In this document: piece after piece, positions 51,334-59,921 of the stretch
How the letters are laid out: each line of letters begins with the position of its first letter
Numbering within the stretch: position 1 is the first letter of the stretch
Origin: Larkinella knui
Lineage (GTDB): Bacteria > Bacteroidota > Bacteroidia > Cytophagales > Spirosomataceae
Direction of reading: 5' to 3'
Assembly: GCF_003858645.1 (NCBI RefSeq)
Contig: NZ_RQJP01000002.1
Location: 1,161,257 to 1,225,256, forward strand
Length of the DNA stretch: 64,000 nucleotides
Notes under the pieces: model-generated
Databases searched by the model: none
What the model was told of the DNA's origin: nothing
What the model saw: the letters and a program-made list of their open reading frames with translations, nothing else
Program-made: the position numbers and the translations under genes

Positions 51334-52638
51334 TCACATTCGCCAGTATTCGATTCCCTGGGTTTCTTCCTTGGCGTACAATCCTTTCAAGTCGAGCAAA
51401 ACCGGTTGTGCGGTCATGATGGACCGGAAGTAGGCAATATCCAGTTTCCGGTACTCATCGTGCCCGACGGCCATCACTACTGCGTCATACTGGCTCGAGG
51501 GCGCGTCCATCAACGTCAGGTTGTATTCATGCGCCACTTCGTTCGGCGATGCGTGTGAATCGACAATGTGCACGTTAACCGAGTATTTCATTAACTCACG
51601 CACCAGGTCGGCCACTTTGGAATTCCGGATATCGGACACGTTCTCCTTAAAAGTAATGCCCATCACCAGCACTTTCGTCTGCTGCGGAGCCCGGCCTTTC
51701 TTGATGAGCATCTGCACTAGTTTCGTAGCGATATACGCCGGCATGCCGTCATTGATTCGCCGGCCACTGTGAATCACCTGTGGATCGTAGCCCAATTGCC
51801 GCGATTTATAAAGCAAATAATACGGATCGACCCCGATGCAGTGGCCGCCCACCAAACCGGGTGTAAATTTCAAAAAATTCCATTTTGTGCCAGCGGCTTT
51901 GATAACCTCCTGGGTATCAATATCCATTTTGTCGAAAATAATCGACAGTTCGTTCATTAACGAGATATTCAGATCGCGCTGGGTATTTTCAATGACTTTA
52001 GCGGCTTCTGCCACTTTGATGGTCGGCGCTTTATACACCCCCGCCCGGATTATGCTTTCATAAACAGCGGCAATCTCATCCAGCGCTTCAGCATCGCTGC
52101 CCGACACGATTTTCAGAATGGTGGTCAGGGTCCGTTCCTTGTCACCGGGATTAATGCGCTCCGGTGAATACCCAATTTTGAAATCGACTCCCAGTTTTAA
52201 ACCGGAATGCTGTTCCAGAATCGGCAGACAGTCTTCCTCTGTGCAACCGGGATACACCGTCGATTCATAAACGACATAGTCACCCGGTTTTAACACGTTC
52301 CCAACGGTTTCGGAAGCCCGCTGAAGGGGTTTCAAGTCCGGGACTTTATAATCATCAACCGGCGTCGGAACCGCCACCACAAAAAAAGTGGCTTGCCGAA
52401 GGACCTCCGGGTCATTGGTAAACGCAATGTCCCGGCCTTCAAACTCTTCCGGTGCAATTTCATGCGACGGATCTTCACCCCGGCGCATCATCGCGATCCG
52501 TTCAGAATTAATATCGAAGCCAATCACCTTAAACTGCCGGGCAAATTCCAGTGCAATCGGCAATCCAACGTACCCCAGACCAATAACGGCAATCTGTCCC
52601 TGTTTTTGTTTTAATTCCTTGTACACAATTTGATGCAT
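51334..52638 (-). CDS. Nucleotide-sugar dehydrogenase (UDP-HexA type, WecC/TviB-like)
   Basis: A 434-residue UDP-glucose/GDP-mannose dehydrogenase-family enzyme. The NAD-binding motif is IAVIGLGYVGLPIALEF, the catalytic cysteine is in VGGHCIGVDPYYL, and the Lys in the middle domain follows VIENTQRDLNISLMNE. It oxidises a nucleotide sugar to its uronate for exopolysaccharide or O-antigen; the LVGGHCIGVDPYYLLYKSRQ sub-motif resembles the N-acetyl-hexosamine dehydrogenase branch. ATG 52638 is preferred to a TTG at 52647. A 9-bp stem (51297-51319) lies after the stop, without a T run. Confidence 0.88.
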   Translation of the reverse strand: MHQIVYKELKQKQGQIAVIGLGYVGLPIALEFARQFKVIGFDINSERIAMMRRGEDPSHEIAPEEFEGRDIAFTNDPEVLRQATFFVVAVPTPVDDYKVPDLKPLQRASETVGNVLKPGDYVVYESTVYPGCTEEDCLPILEQHSGLKLGVDFKIGYSPERINPGDKERTLTTILKIVSGSDAEALDEIAAVYESIIRAGVYKAPTIKVAEAAKVIENTQRDLNISLMNELSIIFDKMDIDTQEVIKAAGTKWNFLKFTPGLVGGHCIGVDPYYLLYKSRQLGYDPQVIHSGRRINDGMPAYIATKLVQMLIKKGRAPQQTKVLVMGITFKENVSDIRNSKVADLVRELMKYSVNVHIVDSHASPNEVAHEYNLTLMDAPSSQYDAVVMAVGHDEYRKLDIAYFRSIMTAQPVLLDLKGLYAKEETQGIEYWRM

Positions 52639-52724
52639 TATAACCAACTGATAAGCCTATGGTACTGTCAGTTCCGGTGCGTGAATTTTCGGTGAATGGG
52701 TCAACGCAGCAGACCTTCTGTCAG

Positions 52725-52753
52725 CAAATATAAACTACCAATTACAAATACAA
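52725..52753 (-). promoter_or_regulatory. Putative promoter of the nucleotide-sugar dehydrogenase
   Basis: Minus strand: TTG (52751-52753), 18 bases, TATATTTG (52725-52732). Both boxes match. The ATG is 86 bases downstream. Confidence 0.5.
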
Positions 52754-52904
52754 CCATTGCCTAAAATAATACCATGATTGTTCTTCCCGGTTAAAACCGC
52801 CTTGACAGTTTACAGTCAGTTTCAGTGCTTTCTAAAATTAGTCAGTCTTGCGTAAGATCATTTTTTCTTATTTCTACGCTTTTTCTACGACTATCATTGA
52901 GACG

Positions 52905-52945
52905 CAAAAAGCCCCGGCAAGTTACACCTGCCGGGGCTTTTTTTA
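52905..52945 (-). terminator. Terminator of the OmpA-family gene
   Basis: On the minus strand AGCCCCGGCAGG-type stem (pairing AAAAAGCCCCGGCA with TGCCGGGGCTTTTT) and T run, 23 bp after the stop at 52968. Confidence 0.92.
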
Positions 52946-52967
52946 TTTCTGGTCGTCAACGATTTCC

Positions 52968-54428
52968 TTACGGAACCAGGCGCAATTCAACCCGGCGGTT
53001 TTTCGTCAAGCCGGCACGGGAGTTGTCACCGATTGGTTTGAACGAACCGAAGTAGTCGATAATGATCCGGTTGGCGTCATTCAGACCCTGTTTAACCAGG
53101 TAGTTCTTAACGGCTTCAACCCGACGACGTGACAGTGCGATGTTGTAGCGGTCAGAAGCACGACGGTCAGCGTGACCCGACAGTTGCAGACGGCACTGCG
53201 TTTTGTTCAGCAACTCAACTACTTTGTTCAGCATGTCGTAGTACTGCGGCTTGATGATGTTTTTGTCGGTATCGAACGCAACATTCGTCAGGATTTCAGC
53301 ACAGGCAATACCCGGCAATGCGGCACTCACGTACTTATCGAAGTCGATGGCTTCACCCGCACCGGAGACAATGCTTCCAGCTGGTGTGTTGGGTTGACGG
53401 TCGAAGTAATCAGAAACCCCGTCATTATCCGTATCCATCAACAGTTTCGGATCGATGTCTTTCGGCCGATTGGCTTTCGCAACGGAATCGATTTGTTCCA
53501 ATGTCAGGATGACCGGCGGTTTGATCAGGTTACGGGGATCGGTCCAACGGAGGTGATACGTTCCTTTGGTCGTATCGTAATCGTATTTACCGTTCACTTT
53601 CTGAACCTTGATCGCGTTTTTACCTAATTTGTACGTAACCGCTACGGCAACATACCCCATTTTATCCAGGTTAGACTCGCCTTTGCGTTCGTACGCATTA
53701 TCGAACTGGCCGCGGGTTCCGAAGCCGTCGAAATAGCTGGAACTGTTTCCACCGATGGTGGCATCGAGCCGGTCGGTGTTGACATTCGTAAACCGGAAGT
53801 CTAGACCTACGTCGAAACGGGAGCTAACTTCGTAGTTGACCGCCAGGCCGACGGGAATAGCCCAGTCTTTTTCGTATTTAGCTTCGCGCAGGATGCCGTC
53901 GCCATTGTTGGTTTTTGTCCAACGGCGCACCCGGCCTGTTCCTAATTCATAAGCGGTTGATTTGAAGAATACCACACCAAGTCCGGTGTAGGCATCGATC
54001 TTCCAGCGCTTCATTTTATTGATACCAAACAACAGACTTTTCAGGTTGACGCTACCCGTCAAATCGGTCTGGATGTAGTTTGATCGAAAATAAGAGTAAT
54101 ACAACCGGCGTTTCATACCGACTAAATTACCGAATTGCCCGTCTAACTGGAGGCCAAACAGGTGAGACAACTGCTTCCCGACGGCTACGCCAAAAAACGC
54201 CGACTTGCGCTCGCTGTAGCTGTCAAATCCGGTCTTTGAGACCGGGTAGAAGTCATATTCCCTCAGGTCTCCGAAGAATTGAGTGGGGCCGCCCATGACA
54301 GAAACTGACCAGGTGTTCAGTTTAGCTGGACCTTCATACGAGGCTTTCGGGTTATACTGGGCACTGGCACCTGTCGCTGCCAAAAGAGCCAGTCCCATTG
54401 CCCTTACGAACAGGGATACTTTTTTCAT
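52968..54428 (-). CDS. OmpA-family outer-membrane protein (beta-barrel plus OmpA_C)
   Basis: A 486-residue protein with a signal peptide (LFVRAMGLALLAATGASAQ), an N-terminal outer-membrane barrel region (about 30-280, alternating aromatic strands such as WSVSVMGGPTQFFGDLRE), a thrombospondin-type calcium hinge (DTDNDGVSDYFDRQPNTP, about 340) and a C-terminal OmpA domain (about 375-486; LSGHADRRASDRYNIALS, NRRVELRL) that binds peptidoglycan. Monocistronic, with its own promoter and a strong terminator. It is likely an abundant structural porin. Confidence 0.92.
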   Translation of the reverse strand: MKKVSLFVRAMGLALLAATGASAQYNPKASYEGPAKLNTWSVSVMGGPTQFFGDLREYDFYPVSKTGFDSYSERKSAFFGVAVGKQLSHLFGLQLDGQFGNLVGMKRRLYYSYFRSNYIQTDLTGSVNLKSLLFGINKMKRWKIDAYTGLGVVFFKSTAYELGTGRVRRWTKTNNGDGILREAKYEKDWAIPVGLAVNYEVSSRFDVGLDFRFTNVNTDRLDATIGGNSSSYFDGFGTRGQFDNAYERKGESNLDKMGYVAVAVTYKLGKNAIKVQKVNGKYDYDTTKGTYHLRWTDPRNLIKPPVILTLEQIDSVAKANRPKDIDPKLLMDTDNDGVSDYFDRQPNTPAGSIVSGAGEAIDFDKYVSAALPGIACAEILTNVAFDTDKNIIKPQYYDMLNKVVELLNKTQCRLQLSGHADRRASDRYNIALSRRRVEAVKNYLVKQGLNDANRIIIDYFGSFKPIGDNSRAGLTKNRRVELRLVP

Positions 54429-54533
54429 ACTTATCAGGTTATTGTTTGACAGTTAATAAACCATTGAGTGTGGTGAAACAACAATTGTCGGTTACTTAGC
54501 CGGTCGTTTTATGCAACTTTCAACGCTTTGCCG

Positions 54534-54563
54534 CAAAACTATAGATTTTCGCTTAGTTTACAA
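54534..54563 (-). promoter_or_regulatory. Promoter of the OmpA-family gene
   Basis: Minus strand: TTG (54561-54563), 19 bases, TAGTTTTG (54534-54541): both boxes exact. The -33 box overlaps the first of two direct repeats. The predicted leader to the ATG at 54428 is about 100 bases. Confidence 0.65.
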
Positions 54564-54590
54564 ACAAGACACTGGTAGTTTACAAACAAG
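54554..54590. repeat. Tandem 15-bp direct repeat at the OmpA-family promoter
   Basis: TAGTTTACAAACAAG occurs exactly at 54554-54568 and 54576-54590, with a 22-bp period (about two helical turns). The first copy covers the predicted -33 box. This is the layout of a pair of operator sites bound on one face of the helix. Confidence 0.75.
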
Positions 54591-54660
54591 TTACCGGCAG
54601 CTTTGTTTAATCCATACCTTTTAGTTTTACCGACACAAGAAAAACAGGATTTGGCTACCA

Positions 54661-55791
54661 TCAAAGGCGTTGCATCAGTTTTTTTGACATACTACTCTTC
54701 CATTTCATAAAATTTCCCAAGTTAATCTGTTGCCGGGCCTGTTTCACTAACCATAAATAAAAGGTAAGGTTTTGAAGACTGGCAATTTGGGCTCCTAAAA
54801 TTTCTTCCGATTTGATTAAGTGTCTTAAATAAGCCTTTGAGTAACATGTACCGGCATACCCGCCCAGTTCTTCATCGATCGGACTAAAATCGTCTTTCCA
54901 CTTCTCGTTTTTAATATTGATAATCCCCTGCGACGTAAAGACGAAACCGTGCCGGGCGTTTCGGGTTGGCATGACACAATCGAACATATCGATGCCCAAC
55001 GCAATGGCTTCCAGAATATTTTCGGGCGTTCCAACTCCCATCAGGTAGCGGGGTTTATCAGACGGCAAAATGGCATTGACATGCTCGATCATTCCGTACA
55101 TTTCGTCGGCTGGTTCGCCCACGGCAAGCCCTCCAATCGCGTTCCCCTCACGCTGTTGCTCCGCCACAAATTCGGCCGACTGCTGCCGGAGGTCCTTGTA
55201 CGTACTGCCCTGAACAATAGGAAACAGCGTTTGCCGGTATCCGTATTTATTTTCTGTCGTGTCGAAACGGTTGAGGCAACGGATCAGCCAGCGGTGGGTC
55301 ATTTCCATCGAATCCCGCGCGTAACCGTATTCGCAGGGATACGGCGTGCATTCATCAAAAGCCATCATGATGTCGGCTCCGATACTACGCTGGATGTCCA
55401 TAACACCCTCCGGAGTAAAGATGTGTTTTGATCCGTCGATATGCGACTTAAAAGTAACGCCCTCTTCTTTTATTTTCCGGGTGTTTGATAACGAATACAC
55501 CTGATAACCTCCGCTGTCGGTCAGAATGGGCCTTTCCCACCCATTAAATCGGTGCAGCCCGCCCGCTTTCTCCAGAACGTCGAGACCGGGCCGCAAATAC
55601 AGATGGTAGGTATTTCCCAGAATGATTTCCGCTTTGACATCCGCTACTAATTCGCGCTGGTGAACCGCTTTCACCGTCCCGGCCGTGCCAACGGGCATAA
55701 AAATGGGCGTTTCGATCAAACCGTGGTCCGTTGTAAGGAGTCCCGTTCGTGCCTTGGAGTGGGGGTCGGCAGACTGTATGGTAAATTGCAT
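54661..55791 (-). CDS. tgt: tRNA-guanine transglycosylase (queuine tRNA-ribosyltransferase)
   Basis: A 376-residue TGT exchanging guanine for preQ1 at the wobble base of GUN tRNAs. Active-site Asp in ILTDSGGYQVYSL (general acid/base region) and the nucleophile Asp in FDCVMPTRNARHG are present. The C-terminal zinc site, CxCxxC in E. coli before YSRAYLHHL, reads LGGYAGTCYSKAYLRHL here: all three family cysteine positions are replaced, leaving one Cys adjacent. This may be a lineage feature. Start ATG 55791. queA and the other queuosine genes are not in the window. Divergent from the glycosyltransferase gene. Confidence 0.93.
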   Translation of the reverse strand: MQFTIQSADPHSKARTGLLTTDHGLIETPIFMPVGTAGTVKAVHQRELVADVKAEIILGNTYHLYLRPGLDVLEKAGGLHRFNGWERPILTDSGGYQVYSLSNTRKIKEEGVTFKSHIDGSKHIFTPEGVMDIQRSIGADIMMAFDECTPYPCEYGYARDSMEMTHRWLIRCLNRFDTTENKYGYRQTLFPIVQGSTYKDLRQQSAEFVAEQQREGNAIGGLAVGEPADEMYGMIEHVNAILPSDKPRYLMGVGTPENILEAIALGIDMFDCVMPTRNARHGFVFTSQGIINIKNEKWKDDFSPIDEELGGYAGTCYSKAYLRHLIKSEEILGAQIASLQNLTFYLWLVKQARQQINLGNFMKWKSSMSKKLMQRL

Positions 55792-55853
55792 TGCTGGTTG
55801 CTTTACTATCTTTTACGTACAAAGGTGGAAAGTCCAACGGCGAAAATCAAAAT

Positions 55854-57125
55854 ATGTATATTTGCCACCGCGTTTCCGTTCACCTGTCAGTCAATTATTC
55901 CCGTCATTTTGTGGTCTCTATCGTTCTGGCTGTGTGTTTTTTATCCGTAGGCATACAGCTTTTTTATATTCTGGGTATTTTTTCGAGAATGGCTTTTTAT
56001 TCCGATCCGGACAAAAGTTGGTCGCCGGGTCGTGCCGATTCGTTTCAGCAGCCGGCAGCCAATCCGCCGGTTAGCATCGTCGTCTGTGCCTGGAATGAAC
56101 TGGACAATCTGCGCACCCTGTTGCCCCTGCTCGACGATCAGGTGTACCCGGTTTTTGAAATTCTGGTGATGGACGACCGTTCGAGCGACGGCACCCGGGA
56201 GTTTCTGGAAAAATCGGCCGACCGCTTCGAGCACGTCCGGTATATTCGCATCGATCGGGAACACGATCATGTTACCCCCAAAAAATACGCCCTCACCACC
56301 GGCATCCGGAATGCGGCCCACGATATTATTCTGCTGACCGACGCCGACTGCCAACCCGCCGGTGATTTTTGGCTGGCGGGCATGGTTGGGCGGCTTGATC
56401 GGCCCGAAAAAGCTATTGTGCTGGGTTTTGGCCCTTACAAACGCCGGAAAAAACACGGCTGGATCAACCGGCTGATCCGCTACGAAACCCTGTTTACGGC
56501 CGTTCAGTATTTTTCGATGGCGCTGGCCGGGCTACCGTATATGGGTGTCGGGCGAAATCTGATGTACCGGCGGAAATTATTTCTGGATAACAAAGGATTT
56601 TATTCGCACATTCGCGTTTTGGGTGGCGACGACGATTTATTCATCAACGAAGTGGCGACGGCCCGAAACGTGGCCATTAGTGTGCATCCGGCTACCTTTA
56701 CCTATTCAAAACCCAAAGAGACGTTTGCCGAATGGTGGCACCAGAAACAACGGCATTTATCCGTAGGTGAGCATTACAAAACCCGCAATAAAATCTGGCT
56801 GGGACTTTTGTCGCTCTCCCACGTGCTGAGTTGGCTGGTGGGACCGGTAGTTGTTCTGATTACTTCGCTACGATTGATAAACGTTGGTCTACTGGCTTTA
56901 TTAAATCAATCCGAGGGCCTGCTTTTCGTGGCGGCTACCGGTTTATTTTTGTTCAGAGTACTGGCCTTCTGGCTAATCGTGGGCCGTATTAGCTACCGGC
57001 TGGGGCATACCGTCGATTGGATGGCCATGCCGGTTTTGGATTTGACGATGGGAATTTATTACGGTATTATGGGCGTTGTCACCCTGCGACCGCGGAATAA
57101 AAACCGTATCATGAAGTGGAAATAG
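55854..57125 (+). CDS. Family-2 glycosyltransferase, membrane-associated
   Basis: About 423 residues. An N-terminal helix (about 20-40), a GT-A catalytic domain (about 60-290: VSIVVCAWNELDNLR, the DDRSSDG and DADCQP nucleotide/metal motifs, and GGDDDLFINE acceptor-side motif) and three or four C-terminal helices (about 320-410). It resembles processive or single-addition inner-membrane GTs. An exact -7 box TATATTTG (55857-55864) overlaps the ATG at 55854, so the true start may be further in (for example a GTG at about 55911). A start at 55791 would overlap the divergent tgt start and is unlikely. Confidence 0.82.
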   Translation: MYICHRVSVHLSVNYSRHFVVSIVLAVCFLSVGIQLFYILGIFSRMAFYSDPDKSWSPGRADSFQQPAANPPVSIVVCAWNELDNLRTLLPLLDDQVYPVFEILVMDDRSSDGTREFLEKSADRFEHVRYIRIDREHDHVTPKKYALTTGIRNAAHDIILLTDADCQPAGDFWLAGMVGRLDRPEKAIVLGFGPYKRRKKHGWINRLIRYETLFTAVQYFSMALAGLPYMGVGRNLMYRRKLFLDNKGFYSHIRVLGGDDDLFINEVATARNVAISVHPATFTYSKPKETFAEWWHQKQRHLSVGEHYKTRNKIWLGLLSLSHVLSWLVGPVVVLITSLRLINVGLLALLNQSEGLLFVAATGLFLFRVLAFWLIVGRISYRLGHTVDWMAMPVLDLTMGIYYGIMGVVTLRPRNKNRIMKWK

Positions 57126-57205
57126 AAGGATGCCTGCTGAACGATGAATGGCTAACGCTGCCATCTTCATCGGCCGGCGTGCACGATTCATAATTCATCA
57201 TTCTT

Positions 57206-57826
57206 TTGGACCTGATTAAAAAATATTTTCCTGACTTAACCAGTCGGCAGCTGGAGCAGTTTGCGGCTCTGGACGAATTGTATCGTCACTGGAATGCGCA
57301 AATCAACGTTATTTCACGGCAGGACATCGACTCGCTGTACGAGAAACACGTCTTGCATTCGCTCGGCATTGCCAGGGTCATTCAGTTTGTACCGGGTACC
57401 GAAATTCTGGATGTCGGCACGGGCGGTGGTTTTCCGGGCATTCCGCTGGCGATTCTGTTTCCGCTGGCCGATTTTCATCTGGTGGACAGCATTGGCAAAA
57501 AAATTAAAGTGGTTACCGAGATCAGTTCGGCGCTGGGGCTCACCAATGTAAAGGCCGAACAGGCCCGTGTCGAGCACCTGGACTCAACGTACGATTTTGT
57601 GGTTAGCCGGGCGGTTACGCGTCTGCACCCTTTTCTGGGCTGGGTGCGCTACAAGATTCTAAAAACCGGTAACAATAAACTCCGAAATGGGGTTTTGTAC
57701 CTGAAAGGTGGAGATGTGAGTGACGAGCTGGCGGAAATTCAGGAGAAGCACCGGATTTACGAATTATCCGCTTATTTTGACGAACCGTTTTTCGAAACCA
57801 AAAAGGTGATTTATATTCCAAAATAA
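57206..57826 (+). CDS. rsmG: 16S rRNA (guanine(527)-N7)-methyltransferase
   Basis: A 206-residue RsmG. The SAM-binding motif is ILDVGTGGGFPGIPLAI, with HVLHSLG and VSRAVTRLHPFLGW family blocks. It methylates G527 of 16S rRNA. The start is TTG at 57206 (MDLIKKYFPD), since no ATG fits. It follows the glycosyltransferase by 80 bp of AT-rich spacer with AATGA/TTCAT-type half repeats. Confidence 0.93.
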   Translation: MDLIKKYFPDLTSRQLEQFAALDELYRHWNAQINVISRQDIDSLYEKHVLHSLGIARVIQFVPGTEILDVGTGGGFPGIPLAILFPLADFHLVDSIGKKIKVVTEISSALGLTNVKAEQARVEHLDSTYDFVVSRAVTRLHPFLGWVRYKILKTGNNKLRNGVLYLKGGDVSDELAEIQEKHRIYELSAYFDEPFFETKKVIYIPK

Positions 57827-57861
57827 CTTTACTAGTCAGGGATTTCCCTACTCTACATACT

Positions 57862-58161
57862 ATGGCAGAAGTTTTCAAATCCAGCGGCTTTAAAGACCCG
57901 ATCAACCGCGACGTCGTCGAATTTAACGACAAGGGAGTCACGTTCCGTGTGAACAAGCTCATTGGCGGCACCGACAATTTTGTATTCTACGGGGACATTT
58001 CCGGCGTAGAGATCGACAATGGTCTGTTTTTTTCGACCATCCGCATCATTCCGCGGGCGCGGCCCGAAATTATTATCAAGAATTTCACCCGGGGTGACGC
58101 CCGGCAGATCAAGGAGTTAATCCTGGCGCGGGTGCCAACCCTGGGCTCTCATCCATTATAA
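57862..58161 (+). CDS. Small conserved hypothetical protein (PH-like?)
   Basis: A 99-residue soluble protein. Predominantly beta (VVEFNDKGVTFRVNKLIGG, NFVFYGDISGVEIDNG) with a C-terminal helix, reminiscent of bacterial PH-like or DUF folds, but no family is recognised with certainty. It starts 35 bp after rsmG and may be co-transcribed. No signal peptide or membrane helix. Confidence 0.65.
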   Translation: MAEVFKSSGFKDPINRDVVEFNDKGVTFRVNKLIGGTDNFVFYGDISGVEIDNGLFFSTIRIIPRARPEIIIKNFTRGDARQIKELILARVPTLGSHPL

Positions 58162-58195
58162 ATAAAGCGTTCTCACGGATTTTTGCAGAAAATGC

Positions 58196-58226
58196 TTGCA
58201 AGAGTTCTTCCGAGCCATTACTTTTG
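58196..58226 (+). promoter_or_regulatory. Promoter of the tRNA-Asn gene
   Basis: TTG (58196-58198), 20 bases, TACTTTTG (58219-58226): exact consensus and spacing; the mature tRNA begins 15 bases later. Confidence 0.75.
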
Positions 58227-58240
58227 CACCCACAAAACAC

Positions 58241-58314
58241 TCCCGAATAGCTCAGTCGGTTAGAGCATCTGACTGTTAATCAGAGGGTCGCTGGTTCGAG
58301 CCCAGCTTCGGGAG
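58241..58314 (+). tRNA. tRNA-Asn (anticodon GTT)
   Basis: 74 bases. Acceptor TCCCGAA (58241-58247) pairs with TTCGGGA (58307-58313), discriminator G at 58314. D-loop AGTCGGTTA, anticodon stem TCTGA / TCAGA with loop CTGTTAA (anticodon GTT at 58275-58277), T arm GCTGG-TTCGAGC-CCAGC. CCA is not encoded. A tRNA with its 3' end next to a recombinase is a common integration target. Confidence 0.97.
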
Positions 58315-58338
58315 CAACAACTGTACTTCAGTGTGATT

Positions 58339-58372
58339 AACCGCCTTCAAAAGGGGCGGTTTTCGCTTTTTT
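58339..58372 (+). terminator. Terminator of the tRNA-Asn gene
   Basis: AACCGCC TTCAAAAGG GGCGGTT with a T-rich tail (TTCGCTTTTTT), 25 bp after the tRNA. Confidence 0.75.
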
Positions 58373-58422
58373 AAGCACTTCTGCATGCATTTCCTCCTCT
58401 ATTCTCCAATCAGTTAATTTTT

Positions 58423-58464
58423 GGGTACAACTACGGGTACAACTTCAATAATTATGGGTACAAC
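58423..58464. repeat. Three GGGTACAAC repeats upstream of the recombinase
   Basis: GGGTACAAC at 58423-58431, 58435-58443 and 58456-58464, spaced 12 and 21 bp apart. They lie between the tRNA end and the integrase gene, as arm-type recombinase binding sites do. Confidence 0.6.
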
Positions 58465-58617
58465 CATTTTCCGTATGTCATTGAAATGAAATAAGTTACA
58501 CTTGTTTATGCAAACATTCTTTTAAATACACAATTAAATATCATGTAGCCTTATTTAATTAGAGGTTTATATTTATTAAATCCTATTATCGGTTACATGT
58601 CATGACGACAAAAAAGA

Positions 58618-59889
58618 ATGCAAATCTCTGTTCGTTTTCGGATTCGAACCCCAAAGAAAAAGAAGGATGGCACCCACCAGTCACCCAAGGGGAAAAGAAC
58701 GGTGTACATGTGCCTTACAGTTAATGGTGTTCAGGCGCGATGTGATTATTCATCTGGTGTTCGACTAGACCCTGCTCTCTGGAATCAGGAACAACAGGAA
58801 GCACATGGGCGCTCAAAAATGGCCCAAGTTGTTAATGATCGCTTAAAAGCCATTGAGGCCGAACACAAAGAAATCTTGAACCGTCAGATCAGTCTGGCCA
58901 AAATCCCCACTCCTGAGAGCATAAAACGCGAATGGCTGCATGGCAACACGCCCCTGCCTTTTGTTGTCGAACTCTACCAGAAATATCTGGATTTTCTGGA
59001 TGAACTCGATGGCACGGAAAAAGGCAAGGCTGTACGCACGATGGAGAAGTGGTATTTTGGAAAACAGCACCTCCAAAATTACATCCAGAAAGAGATAGGC
59101 AGGAAGGACATCGAAATCAGTGAGTTGAATGTTACCTAGGGACGGCAATACCATAAATGGTTAATGAAATATTCAGAACCAGGCAAAAAGGGCAAAAAGA
59201 CTCAGAATAAAGATACTGCAACGAAATACATATCTTTCCTGAAAGCAGCTCTCGATTATGGTATTGAATCAGAGTTGCTCGAAATCAATCCCTTAGAAAA
59301 ATTGAGATTTTCGCGCAGTAAGCCGAAGACGGTCTATTTTCTGGAGGATAAGCACCTTAAAAAGTTGTGGAATTTGAAACTGGAAACCACTGCTGATCTG
59401 GCACGTGATCTTTCACTTCTGGTCTGTTATACTGGTATGGATTACCCTGACCTAGAGAAATTCCTGGACAACCCTCACTCCTATCTGGCTTCCACATCGA
59501 CCGGTAAGCAGAAGATTATTATCAACCGAAGTAAGCCTCCTTTTGGCGAATGCCAGATTCCTTATCTACAACCGATTACTATTATATTAAATAAGTATAA
59601 GTGGAAGGTTCCACGATTAGATGATCACACAGTCAATAGGTTCTGGCAGGTATTCGAAAGTCAAATTGGATTTAAGGATGGCAGGGTTACGGTCAAAATT
59701 CTTCGCAAAACGGCCGGTTCACTTTTTTTGAACGAAGGATATACACTTGAAGTAGTTCAGAAAATCTTAGGACATACCAGCATTTCGACGACTGAACGTC
59801 ATTATGCTAAAATTCGGGATAAACGAGTCGATCGGGAAATGGATCGAGTTGGGGTCGAATTTGCAAAATCTATATCAATAGATAAATAA
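58618..59889 (+). pseudogene. Tyrosine recombinase/integrase, broken by an in-frame amber codon
   Basis: Two open pieces (58618-59139 and from 59140 on) lie in the same frame, separated by a TAG at 59137-59139, codon 174 of 424. The combined protein (about 423 residues) has an N-terminal arm/core-binding part (RFRIRTPKKKKDG) and a C-terminal catalytic half: LARDLSLLVCYTGMDYPDLEKF, the Arg of KILRKTAGSLF, His of LGHTSISTTERHY and the Tyr. The Arg after TG is replaced (TGMD), as in IntDOT-like enzymes, and the His of HxxR reads Lys. It probably drove integration at tRNA-Asn. With one stop codon it is inactive unless suppressed, or unless the second piece (from ATG 59164) is expressed alone. Confidence 0.85.
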
Positions 59890-59893
59890 TCAA

Positions 59894-59921
59894 TGCCTGG
59901 TCAATATGACCAGGCAATTTT
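59894..59921 (+). terminator. Terminator after the recombinase pseudogene
   Basis: TGCCTGGTCA ATA TGACCAGGCA, a 10-bp stem with T-rich tail, 5 bp after the recombinase stop. The small minus-strand ORF ends inside it. Confidence 0.8.
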
